In this document: positions 32,425-44,555 of the stretch, one piece after another
Position numbering within the stretch: position 1 is the stretch's first letter
Layout of the letters: the number at the start of each line of letters is the position of its first letter
Source of the DNA: Wurfbainia villosa
Taxonomy: Eukaryota > Streptophyta > Magnoliopsida > Zingiberales > Zingiberaceae
NCBI GenBank assembly: GCA_025175895.1
Contig: CM046000.1
Coordinates: forward strand, 41,948,720-42,012,719
DNA length: 64,000 bases
Direction: 5' to 3'
The notes under the pieces: model-generated
The model's input: the letters and a program-made list of their open reading frames with translations, nothing else
The model's database searches: none
Told to the model about the DNA's origin: nothing
Program-made: the position numbers and the translations under genes

Positions 32425-33476
32425 TTGAGAATCCTAAAAATCACAATGATCAAAAATAAATATTAGATTTAAAATATTATTGATTCCTCAAAATAATAAA
32501 ATCCCGAAATCAACCAACACCTCAAAACACCGAGAATATCGCATGCCACGATAGTGTGGACGTATACGAATTCCACATTTGTAAGAGGAGGTTTTACCCA
32601 TTAATTTTATTATCTTGTCAACCTTACTTTTTGACAAATAAAATTAATAGTTGGTTCCTCTTTAGCCCTACAAATAAAATCAGTGACTCCGATGGGGAGG
32701 ATACTTTTATTTGCATCTAAGTGTGCACCATTACACGATACTAAGGGAATTATTTCGTATTATGTGCCTTACCGATGGGGAAGTAGACACGCTCCTAAAT
32801 AATTTCCTATAACCATTATTTGACCTAGTGATCTGCAAACAAACCCATCCGATGGGGAGGAAGGTACTCAAAGCCAACGCGCAAGTTTGTTGCATCACAC
32901 ATCAAATTGTAATGGAGGCCACGGGAATTAATTAAAATATCCCTCTCCCACTTAGTAAATTGCAATCGAGGAATTTTAAACATACACAACATGCATATAA
33001 AACAAATAAGCAATAAATATGGAAAAAATAGAATTTTTCCAACTATTATGGCATTGTCCTCCAATATGCATCCCGTCGTGTCGCCACCTCGTCTGCTCCA
33101 TCTTTTCCCGTGCACAAGTCACCAAAGAGTTCCGAGCCGAGATAAAACATTTTAATTTACATCCATCGATCCTATACTCCACGAAGGAGTGTACAAATCA
33201 TCTAGATCGAAAGTAAACTAAAATGAGCGACTAAACAATGTCGTATTTTATTACAAAAATTAAATACTAATCAAGCCTCGTCAACCCCGAGGATTCAAAT
33301 GATAAATTTTTACACACATCCATTCACATACACACACATGGCCATAATAGTCGGATCTTATGCCTGCAACCAAAGAGTTAAACTACACATATCCTACTAT
33401 TATCCGGCACATATAATATATGAAAAAGTGCATAAAAAATTAACCGAATCCAAAACACACAAAACCGGAAACTGTG
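32425..33476 (-). other. D leader with three repeated stem-loops
   Basis: About 1.05 kb without a gene. Three hairpins share the apex CC-GATG-GG (plus-strand reading). (1) CAAATAAAA (32671-32679) pairs with TTTTATTTG (32705-32713). (2) AATTATTT (32748-32755) pairs with AAATAATT (32797-32804). (3) GCAAACAAAC (32835-32844) pairs with GTTTGTTGC (32885-32893), one bulge. F keeps all three (61550-61775). Other frames in this stretch (33019-33216, 33115-32825) have no family resemblance. Confidence 0.72.
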
Positions 33477-33488
33477 GCTCTGATACCA
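33477..33488 (-). promoter_or_regulatory. D primer-binding site
   Basis: Minus strand TGGTATCAGAGC, two bases from the LTR, the standard initiator Met-tRNA primer site. Confidence 0.94.
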
Positions 33489-33490
33489 AT

Positions 33491-35566
33491 TGTCGGTTGT
33501 ATGCTTCGGAGGCTCATTGGCTCCCATGTCCCCGGATTAAAATTTTCACTAATGAAAGAATTAATCCGGATGGGATGAGCTTCCTTAGTACAACCATTTC
33601 GTCGTCGTGCTAACAACTTGAGTGGTCGCTTGAACAAACTAGTTGTTCAAGCAACACAACTCTTCTAGTTGGTTAGCCGCGGAAGAGACGACGGACGGAT
33701 CGCCGGTTTTTGTGTTTGTCTTCGGGGTCCATGATTATACAATATATATTCATACACACACATGCATAATCAAAACAAATAAGAACATGCTCAGATCTGT
33801 ACATAAAGTTAAAATAACTTTATACCTTACGATCTTCTACCGTATGTCCTATCCTTCTCGTGGACGACGTGTGGACGAAGATCCTCCACGAGTAGAAGCC
33901 TTCTAGATCACTTTCTTCTCTACCTTGTCCGCTGTGAACAAAGAGAAGAAACCACAAATACCTTCCTATCTAGAACCGGCCACCAAATTATGGAACTTGG
34001 TGTAACCACCGGCCAAGGAACTATTGGATGATGCGCCGGCCAACTTCAAGAAGTGTTGCCGCCGGCCACTTTGGAGAATGGGGAGGAGGAAGAGAACCGG
34101 CCACCAATGGGAGGAGAACCGCCGACCAAGGAAGAAGGTAGAGGGCTCTATAATGGGCGCCGGCCAAGGAATGATAGAGGAGGATGGGCACCGGCAATCA
34201 ACTTCAAGGAAGAAGCTTGCCGCCCAAGCTTTGCTCCAAAACCCTAGCCGCCCAATGAACCCTAGCCGCCCACTTGTGGATGAACCAAACCCTAACTCCA
34301 ATTCCTTGATCCTTCTTGCCGCCCAACCCTAAGCATCTATTTATAGAATAGGGCTTAAGCCTCCTTTAATCTCCACCGTCGAATCTAGGGATTTAATCTC
34401 CACCGTCGGATCTAGGGTTTTATCCCAACCGTCGGATCTAGGGTTTAATCCCAACCGTCGGATCTAGGATTTCATCCCAACCGTCGGATCTAAGGTTTCA
34501 TCCCAACCGTCGGATCTAGGGTTTTATCCCAACCGTCAGATCTAGGGATTTAATCCCAACCGTTGGTTCTAGGGTTTCATCCAACCATCGGATCTAGGGA
34601 TTTAATCCCAACCGTTGGTTCTAGGTTTTGTTTTACATTCTTGGATCTAGACTTCACAAGGATTATTTTACGCTACAATAGGGACCATAAGGAGGAGTTG
34701 GGTCTTTGCCACCCGATGGATCGGAACCACACAAACTTGATCCATCAATGATGTTCCATTCCACTAGAGGATCATCATTGAACTACCTCACTAACCCCCA
34801 TAAATTAATATGGGCTCCATTTATTATTTGTACATTAATCTCCCCGTGTTTAAGATATCGAATGTTCATCAATTAATTGACTTACTAACCATCAATTAAT
34901 TAACATCTAATTCCTCAAGTAGTACCACTCAACCTTATCATCATGTTGACTAAGTCAACCAGCTGGGTTTACATGATGAACCTTATGAACTCCTCAAGGG
35001 GACATCATCAACCTAATATATAGGACACGGTTTCCTCCTATAATCAACGGCACACCATGTAAATAATATTATTTCCCAACTTACCGGGCATATTGATTTA
35101 ATCCATCTAAATCTCACCCACTGGTAAATCAAAGAAATAAATACTAACTACATGTGCTCATTATTATATCGGGATTAAGACCATGTACAACATAATATCC
35201 GAGGTCCGATTCAATTATGTAGTCAGTACTAAATTGAATCACCTCTATGTCGGTCCTACTCAATACACCTAAGTGTACTAGTGTAACTCTATGTCCAAGA
35301 TAAAACAATACCAGGCTACACTACAACCATGCCAATGGTTTGTCCAAAACCATCTTGGTTGTGAGCCTTTACTTATATTTTACAAGGTACTGATAACATG
35401 ATCTTCTGTGCCACACCAAGCACCATGTTATCTATAATGTAAAATATTAGACAATATGCACACATATATAATGAATATATAAAATGCAAATAATGATCAT
35501 GTGATTCTTATTTCAAAATAAAATGTTCATACAAAAAGAGCTAGGCTTTCAGTATACATTCCAACA
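33491..35566 (-). repeat. D 5' LTR
   Basis: 2076 bp, same length as its partner, with roughly one to two differences per hundred bases where I compared them. TATA on the minus strand at 34338-34345, tandem U3 array at 34374-34640. Confidence 0.95.
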
Positions 35567-36149
35567 GTAACATGCTCAACAACTCAGGTAAAGGATTGCT
35601 AATTTCATTCATGTTATAGTTCATGACAAATTGACTGTAGCCTTTTGGTAGTGACTGCAGAACAAGGTCAGTGGCCAACTCTTGGCCCAATGGAAATCCC
35701 AATCTCTGTAGGTTCTCAACGTACCCAATCATCTTGAGTACATGAGTGCCTACAGGAGTTTCCTCTTGCATCTTGCATTGAAACAAGGCCTTTGATACTT
35801 CATATTGCACGTTCCTTGCTTGTCCCTGATATAGTCATTTTAAATGCTCAATCATACCATAGACATCCATGTTCTCATGTTGCTTCAGAAGCTCAGAGTT
35901 CATGGTGGCAAGCATGAGGCATGACACATCCAATGCATCATCTTGATGCTTCTTATAAGCATCCTTGTCAGCACGAGTGGTCGTAGGGGCAGGTGGTTCA
36001 GAAATGGACTACTCTAGGATGTATAGTTTGCATTCTTGTTTGAGGACTATCCTCAAGTTCCTGTACTAGTCCAGGAAGTTAGCTCCAGTGAGCTTGTCCT
36101 TATCAAGGATAGATGGCAGAGAGAGTGTGTTTGACGTATTTGGCGACAT
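35567..36149 (-). pseudogene. C gag, capsid part
   Basis: ATG at 36147-36149 opens MSPNTSNTLSLPSILDKDK and then NFLDWYRNLRIVL. A TAG follows at about 36009-36011, then AYKKHQDDALDVSCLMLATM, another stop near 35835, and an open piece 35810-35572 with ALFQCKMQEETPVGTHVLKM and LVLQSLPKGYSQFVMNYNMN. The frame runs into D and resumes at 25191 with the basic linker, so D split gag in the middle. The last residues of the apparent frame at 35541-35571 are D LTR sequence. Confidence 0.88.
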
Positions 36150-37601
36150 GATGATCTACAATACAGAAATATAGAAATGTATCATATTTCAATCATTTAA
36201 TTAGGCATTTAACTAAATGATTCTCCCACTGGTCACAAAGTGGGACAAAATCCATATTATACCGCATCTTGAGTTAGCTTTGGCTAATCGCCCAAGACTC
36301 GTATAAATTAGGTAGGTAACTTGTACCAATTACATCGAATGTAACTCTTTATATCTATATGAACAACATTATTTGTTCATTGTGCCCATCGAATGAGATA
36401 TCCTTCTAAATTACTACTCATCTTGAGTTAGCTTTGGCTAATCGCCCAAGATTTGTATAATGTATGTAGATGTCTCGTATGAGCAATGCCTCTAAGTTCA
36501 TCAATCTAATTGAGAGAGTTTAGATAAGTCAAACCCAAGGTTTAATAGGAGGACATCACAATTGTTCTGACACACTTGACCGAGGTAAATTGAGTTACTT
36601 TTCTTTGATGAACGCGCTACGATTGAACAACGTAATAGTAAGTATTAAACTTTGGTAGGCATATAATAAGTGACCTAATTTTTGTGACAACTAACAACGC
36701 ATGCATCACATACACAAGCATCACATGCATCACATATAAGCATAATCATCTTAAATGTGACATGGTTATGTCCCGAATCTACAATCTTCTCAAGGCAATG
36801 AGAAGAGCGAATGGATAACCTAAGGTTGGTATTTTCTCCAAGTGCTTCCTTCGGTCATCCTGTGTTATCGGCATCCTCCTTATAACTTCAACCTTCAATG
36901 GACTTTCTACACATCATTTTGTACATTACAAAATAAGAATACTCGAGTTACATTCGAGTCTAAGTCTATTTTATAACCAGAAAATAGAGATGAAGGCACG
37001 ACACGTAGGCTGTATTATGAATTACAACATGAACATACAACACACAACCACAATCACATTGGGTCCTAGGTCATAACTATGCACCATGCATCAAATCATT
37101 CATAATGATGTAATTTCATAAAATCTATTATGAATACACACACAAATTTTAAGCCTCTTCGCCGATAAGCCGCAACGCCATAGGGCCCCCGAAGCAAAAT
37201 TTTATTTTTCAACTCAACTCCTTGAATGAATTGTTGCCCTCGGTCCATCAATATGAACCCAAGACCTTCGTATTCGGAGTGTCCCGTGTCCAACACGGTC
37301 GAGACGTGCCAATTGGCACGACTATTTTGGAGTGATCAGAGGCTCCCATGGGCAGGCCGTGTTTTTCAACTCGGTCATGAGTCACTCCTTTTGCCACGCC
37401 GTGCTGAAAAGACGGTCGTGTTTTCCAACATGGCTTGGTCGTGTCCAACACTATTCAACCCCATTTTTGCAACATTCGGAATATTCCAAGCTTAAAATTC
37501 GTGTACCCATAATTCACATATTTTATATCTCATAGAAAACACGAAAATCTAAATTTATATCACATATAAATCATTATAACGAAATATATGTTTTGCAAGT
37601 G
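36150..37601 (-). other. C leader with a duplicated hairpin
   Basis: 1.45 kb without a gene. Two hairpins at 36257-36306 and 36413-36457 share CTTGAGTTAGC..GCTAATCGCCCAAG, with TTAGC-TTTG-GCTAA at the tip. Outer arms differ: TTATAC/GTATAA in the first, ATCTTG-type plus ATTA(C)TAC/GTATAAT in the second. The same motif occurs twice in E. The frames at 37096-37535 lie in repeats of CACGGTCGTG/CCAACATGG type and match no family I know. Confidence 0.7.
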
Positions 37602-37613
37602 GCTCTGATACCA
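37602..37613 (-). promoter_or_regulatory. C primer-binding site
   Basis: Minus strand TGGTATCAGAGC, one base from the LTR start at 37615. Confidence 0.92.
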
Positions 37614-37614
37614 A

Positions 37615-38375
37615 TGTTGTGAAATTTCGGATCGTGATGTTCACAACATCACGGGTGAATGCTTTACACAACTACAGCGGAAGCAATATATAAACCAGAT
37701 CCCACCAGAGATCCATGCAAAACCATATAAGTGGTTTCGTATCCTACTTTTTCTAGATCTTATCTAGAAGGAGAAGTATACCTTTGATGCGTGCCCTTCG
37801 CAATCCCGCTTTTTCAAATGCTGTCGGATCTCAATACGGTAAAAATAATCATATCTCTAAGATATCCACACTGATACTCAGCCATTTTTGGAGTCACGTT
37901 GTGCTAGCAACCCTAGCAAAATGCCAAGACCATTTGGAAGAAGAAGAAGGAGAGGAAGGAGAGGAAGAAGAGAACTCTTTCTCTTGGCCTTTTTGACTTG
38001 CATGCCCAAAATACAAAAAACCATAATAAAAACTCTCCCTAGCTTTCACGTTCAACACCAAAAGCCTTTTTAAGCCACTAGCAACCATTGCCATCAATTC
38101 CTTATAACTCTTCATTAAGAAGACTCTTAATACCAAGACCCTTAGTATTTTTCCTTCATCCAAATGCATAAACCTCTCATCAAGAATACCTAAACCCTTG
38201 GTATTCACATGCATGATTTATCACATTAATCATGCATGATGATTTATCTTCCACGATTTAACTTGAGTCTAACTCAAGTTTAACCAATTTGAGTCTAACT
38301 CAAGTCTTGGTCATATGCTCAATTGTTCTTTTAGTCCAACTAAAAGAAACCATCTCCAAAATAGAATGTCATTTG
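37615..38375 (-). repeat. C 5' LTR, truncated by H
   Basis: Begins TGTTGTGAAATTTCGG next to the primer-binding site. R-U5 resembles that of E and H only in part (GATGCG..CCCTTCGC..CCCGC). It contains the hairpin AACTTGAG-TCTAA-CTCAAGTT at 38260-38280 and a second partial copy at about 38288-38307. It breaks off at 38375 where H starts. GAAGAAG-rich frames here (37784-38073) are low complexity. Confidence 0.8.
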
Positions 38376-38713
38376 TGTTAGACTATCTGATCCACAAAAA
38401 CCGCTTTTTACGTTGTGGAAACCTCGAAAGTTGACAACGGATCCGTGCGCACATAAACAAAATATACATGTACATGTTTAAAATCCTTAGATCTACATGT
38501 GAAGAGCATTACCCTTGATGCGACGCCCTTCGCTTATCTCGCTCATCCAAATGGTTTGTCGTAACTCAAGACTGTCAAGTGTACACTCCTCTACAAATAT
38601 CCACACAAACAATAGGTGGAGAAGATCACTTAGAGTGTGCTAGCAGTCATGAAGGTCTCGACAAAAAGAGGATGAGGGAGAGAGAGCTTGAGAAGAGAGG
38701 AGGAAGAAGATGA
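38376..38713 (-). repeat. LTR fragment H (E family), inverted
   Basis: TGTTAGACTATCTGATCC to GAAGAAGATGA is the reverse complement of the R-U5 end of E's LTR (about 40140-40500), moderately diverged. No primer-binding site lies beside it, so it is the 3' LTR or a solo LTR of a minus-strand element, inserted in C's LTR and cut by E at 38713. GATGA (38709-38713) would be E's target duplication. Confidence 0.8.
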
Positions 38714-40500
38714 TGTTAGTGAAAGCCCTAGAGCCAATCATGTGATGATTGTTGTATGGACTTTATTGTATCATATTCTGATTTATAAAAGCATGGTTAT
38801 TATATATACTTGTATTGGTGCCAAATAACATAATAACGTCCTTGAGTAGAAGGTTCTTATCTATATCAATCGATTGGTTGAATCGATAATGAGATGATAT
38901 AGAGTACACTACTCTTAATCATGCCTAGTCAAGTATTAACATTCAGGGACAATGTTAATGCAAAGAGACTAGCATATAGGTCAACTCGATGACTTGATCT
39001 CACAAGTCATGGATATGTGATATCAAGTTGACACATAGGTATGCATTGAAGAATGTATACTGAATGACCCACCACGAGAAAGTATCAAAGATCGTTATAT
39101 GAGTGTCATTACTTTCTCATGTGACTATTAGTATGACTATTAGTCCTTGGACCTGAAGTCACCATGGTTCCCTACATAAGAAGTTACATACTTTGGCTTC
39201 GTCAAACGTCACCCGTAAATGGGTGGACTATAAAGGCGATTACTGAGTATATAACAAATTATGCGGAGGGGATGTGAGTGATGTAGATGGAATCCATCCC
39301 TCTTATATGTTGGGAGTGACATCGTTATTCTTGATAGAGTGAGATCACTAAGTGCATGGCCATGCCCAAATTAGTCAATATGAGATATTGAGCTCATTTG
39401 ATTAGAGTGAGTCTACTTGGAGTTCAAGATATAGATTGTACCGAGGATGACATGGTCTATGCCTCAATTGGTCAATCTAAATATCAAGGATAGAGGGACA
39501 TTGTCACATATTGTGAGAGTCACAATTAGTAGTCACAAAGGTGATGTTGGATCTCAACATTCTTGTAACTTGGGTAGCAATGATGTGTTGCTAGATACCG
39601 CTCATTGCTTATGTTCCTAAATCAGTTTAAGAGCATTGCCAACGTTACAAGAACCTATAGGGTCACACACAAAGGGCAATTAGATGAAGATTAGGTTCAT
39701 ATGATGAATCTTGAGGATTAGGTTCATGGGATGAACAAAATTGGATTAAGAGTAATCCAAATTAGACTAATTGAGTTGGACTCAAGTTGATTCAAGTGTT
39801 GAATGAGTCTAATTTAGATTTGATTCATCAAGTCAATTTAAACTAATGAATTGAGATTCATTAAATCAAATTGACTTGAATCAAATGGTCGGATTTGATC
39901 AACCATGGGAGATAAGAGGTCAAGTTTGACTTGACTTGAGAGAGAAGATGAATGGTCAATTTTGACTTGACCAATTGCCATGTCATATGACTTGGCATGG
40001 GGCTGGCCAATGATGATTCTCCACATCATCATGGACACATCATGGGGTGCCACCTCATGAGGCAGACCAAGAGCCATTGACTCTTGGAGTTACATGCATG
40101 CATGTAACCCCCTTATAGTGGTTAATGAAAGTGTGAAGTTAAGTTGGGTAACTTCATCTTCTTCCTCCTCTCTTCCCTCAAACTCTCTCTTCCTCATCTT
40201 GCCATAAGCCTCCAAGGGGTGCTAGCACACTCTAGGTTGCTTTTCTCGACCTATTGCATGTGTGGATACCAATATAGGAGTGTACACTTGACACTCTCGA
40301 GTTCCGGCAAGCCGTTTGGACGAGCGGGATAAGCGAAGGGTGTCGCATCAAGGGTAAAACTCTTAATATGTAGATCTAGAGTAGATCTAAGGTTTTAAAC
40401 AAGTACATGTAATTTTTGTTTATCTTCGCACGGATCCGTGGCCTACTTCCGGAGTTTTCGTAACTCAAAAAGCGGTTTTTGCGGCTCAGATAGTCCAACA
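38714..40500 (+). repeat. E 5' LTR
   Basis: 1787 bp, TGTTAGTGAAAGCCC to GTCCAACA. The start is assigned because H sequence stops there and a TG follows; the end is fixed by the primer-binding site. U3 (38714-about 40100) has motifs such as CGTCAAACGTCACCCG and ACTATAAAGGCGATTACTG that I associate with plant Copia LTRs. No gene; the small frame 40077-39838 is antisense and unsupported. Confidence 0.82.
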
Positions 40501-40501
40501 G

Positions 40502-40513
40502 TGGTATCAGAAC
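40502..40513 (+). promoter_or_regulatory. E primer-binding site
   Basis: TGGTATCAGAAC, one base after the LTR, with one change from TGGTATCAGAGC. Confidence 0.88.
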
Positions 40514-42215
<1,702 letters not shown>

Positions 42216-42528
42216 ATGTCGACAAACACGAGCACTATCTCCCTATGTTCTGTCCTTGAGAAGGACAAGCTCAATGAAGCTAATTTCTTGGACTGGTACA
42301 ATAATCTGAGAATCATTCTCACCCAAGAAAGGAAACTGTACATCCTAGAGCAGCCCATTCCGGAGGCACCTCCTGCCACTGCCTCGCGAGCTGACTGAGA
42401 TACTTACAAGAAGAATCAAGATGATGCATTAGATGTGTCATACCTCATGCTTGCGACCATGAACTCTGGGCATCAGAAGCAACACGATTTCATGAATGCT
42501 TTTGATATGGTTGAACATCTTCGTCAAC
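42216..42528 (+). pseudogene. E gag, first part
   Basis: Start ATG at 42216 (MSTNTSTISLCSVLEKDK), matching C's gag start. NFLDWYNNLRIILTQE and LYILEQPIPEAPPA follow. A TGA at 42396-42398 replaces one codon; the frame continues TYKKNQDDALDVSYLMLATM and FDMVEHLR to G's insertion at 42528. After the second TCAAC copy the frame goes on at 54667 without loss, which dates G after gag was intact at this point. Confidence 0.9.
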
Positions 42529-43136
42529 TGTAACGCCCGTAAAATTCCTAGCAATTTTACAGGAATTTTTGGCTTGATGATCATGGGCCTTGGGTGAGCC
42601 TTTTTCCAAAACAAAAGAAAATAAGCCAAAAATGGATGCAAGACCTAGGAATTGAACTCCAAACCTCTAGAGATAGCCAAACCCTATAGATGCACCAACT
42701 AACCAGAAGCCCAATAGGATATTATCATTAGATGAAGGGGGGGGATTATAGATAAGTGAGATAAAGGTAAATGAAGAGGCATGGAAGAAGAGAAGAGAAA
42801 CTTCTCTTCCTCCCTTTATAAAGAAGAGGGAAGGTCCTAATTTGCCACTTCCTCTCTTCTTCTCCTTCTCACCGAAACCTAGAGCCTCTCCCTCCCCATT
42901 ATCCTCTTTTGGCCGAACTCCTCCAAGCAAGAAGAAAGGGCTAGGTTTTGTGTTAGGTTATCTTCTTCACACACTACAAGCAAAGCAAAGGATGTAAGTA
43001 TCCCTCACCTGCATACGAGTAGCTTCGATTGCTATTTTGTAAAAGAAACCCATATGACATATTCGGCCAAAATGAAGTTTGGGTGTTTGATTGAAAGTCT
43101 ATATCATGTTTGTAAGAAGAAGATTTTGTTAGTGAC

Positions 43137-43730
43137 TAGATGATGATGTTAGGATGGAAAGAGGGTTTGGGTTAAAGGCTAACCCTAGTAACCACTAAAG
43201 CCTATTCGGCCAAGCCATGATTTAGGGTTTCCATGAAGTTATATGCTATGTTTTTTTGTAACTATATGATGATGTTAAGGTTTAAAATGGATTAGGACCA
43301 AAGTTGACCCTAATAGCCACTAAGGTTCATTCGGCCAACCTATGATTTAGGGTTTCCATGAAGTTATATGCTATGTCTAGTAACTAGATGATGATGTTAG
43401 GATGGAAAAAGGGTTTAGGTTAAAGGTTAACCCTAGTAACCACTAAAGCCTATTCGGCCAAGCCATGATTTAGGGTTTCCATGAAGTTATATGCTATGTT
43501 TAGTAACTAGATGATGATGTTAGGATGGAAAAAGGGTTTAGGTTAAAGGTTAACCCTAGTAACCACTAAAGCCTATTCGGCCAAGCCATGATTTAGGGTT
43601 TCCATGAAGTTATATGCTATGTTTTTTTTAACTATATGATGATGTTAAGGTTTAAAATGGATTAGGTCAAAAGTTAAACCCAAAGGCTAACAAGGACCAT
43701 TCGGCCATCCCTAGATATTGATGACCCAAT
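43137..43730 (+). repeat. 123-bp tandem array in G LTR
   Basis: Unit starts recur at 43137, 43262, 43384, 43507 and 43631. Each contains GATGATGATGTTAGGATGG (or variant), TATTCGGCCAAGCC and TTAGGGTTTCCATGAAG. The partner array starts at about 51283 and its last unit is where the TRIM inserted. Confidence 0.92.
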
Positions 43731-44049
43731 GAGGTTTCAATCCATGTTTTGGTAGGGTTATGATGTTGTTGTTATGTTTAATGAATTAGGTTAAAGGCTA
43801 ACCCTAAAAGCCCTACATGGACCATTCGGCCACCATAAACTTTGGGTGATTAGATGAAGTCTAATTCATGTTCTATATGCATATGAAGTTGTTGTGATGA
43901 ATTAGGTTAACAAGTGTTTTATGTTGGGTGAATTCATGTTGACTTATGATATTAAATGATGCTAAATGAGGATAACATGTTATAGTTTAGCATTTACTTA
44001 CTTTGATGCCATGCCTTATGCCATGCCTTATGTGTATTGTGATATCTAA

Positions 44050-44555
44050 GATGTGATATGAAATGAAGTATGCTATGCTATGTTAAATGCAATGAAGCAT
44101 GATGTGTTATGAAATGAAGTATGCTATGCTATGTTAATGAAATGAAGCATGATGTGTTATGAAATGAAGTATGCTATGCTATGTTAAATGCAATGAAGCA
44201 TGATGTGTTATGAAATGAAGTATGCTATGCTATGTTAATGAAATGAAGCATGATGTGTTATGAAATAAAGTATGCTATGCTATGTTAATGCAATGAAGCA
44301 TGATGTGTTATGAAATGAAGTATGCTATGCTATGTTAAATGCAATGAAGCATGATGTGTTATGAAATGAAGTATGCTATGCTATGTTAATGAAATGAAGC
44401 ATGATGTGTTATGAAATGAAGTATGCTATGCTATGTTAATGAAATGAAGCATGATGTGAAATGAAGTATGCTATGCTATGTTAATGCAATGAAGCATGAT
44501 GTGTTATGAAATGAAGTATGCCATGCTATGTTAATGAAATAAGCTATGTTCTACA
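44050..44555 (+). repeat. 50-52-bp minisatellite in G LTR
   Basis: About ten copies of a unit reading ATGAAATGAAGTATGCTATG, then CTATGTTAATG and AATGAAGCATGATGTG. Copies alternate between TTAATGAAATG and TTAAATGCAATG variants. Partner at 52831-53335 keeps the same order of variants. Confidence 0.95.

Larger units (their letters stand above)
25192..35566 (-). mobile_element. Complete Ty1-copia element D
   Basis: A 10.4-kb minus-strand element (including a solo-LTR insertion) with two 2076-bp LTRs and perfect GTAAC duplications (25187-25191, 35567-35571). It is inserted in gag of C, whose protein sequence continues on both sides. F and fragment X are the same family. Equal LTR length and few differences indicate a recent insertion. 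At least five in-frame stops and the solo LTR in RT make it non-autonomous. Confidence 0.96.
23598..38375 (-). mobile_element. Copia C, the outer host element
   Basis: A minus-strand Copia seen in pieces: integrase and protease 23598-25191, gag 35567-36149, leader, primer-binding site and part of the 5' LTR (37615-38375). D is inserted in its gag (GTAAC duplicated), A in its integrase and H in its LTR. Its RT, RNase H and 3' LTR must lie left of the window, and the rest of its 5' LTR to the right. It is related to E in gag, knuckle and protease. Confidence 0.88.

Noticed and set aside
37784..38073. Glu-rich frames EEEEGEEGEEEE
   Set aside because: Low-complexity GAAGAAG run in C's LTR, no conservation seen.
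42667..42930. 87-codon antisense frame seen in both G LTRs
   Set aside because: Kept only because LTRs are copies; no domain, antisense to the element.
44050..44555. Regular repeats that could suggest a CRISPR array or satellite
   Set aside because: Head-to-tail units without spacers inside a plant LTR, and mirrored in the other LTR.
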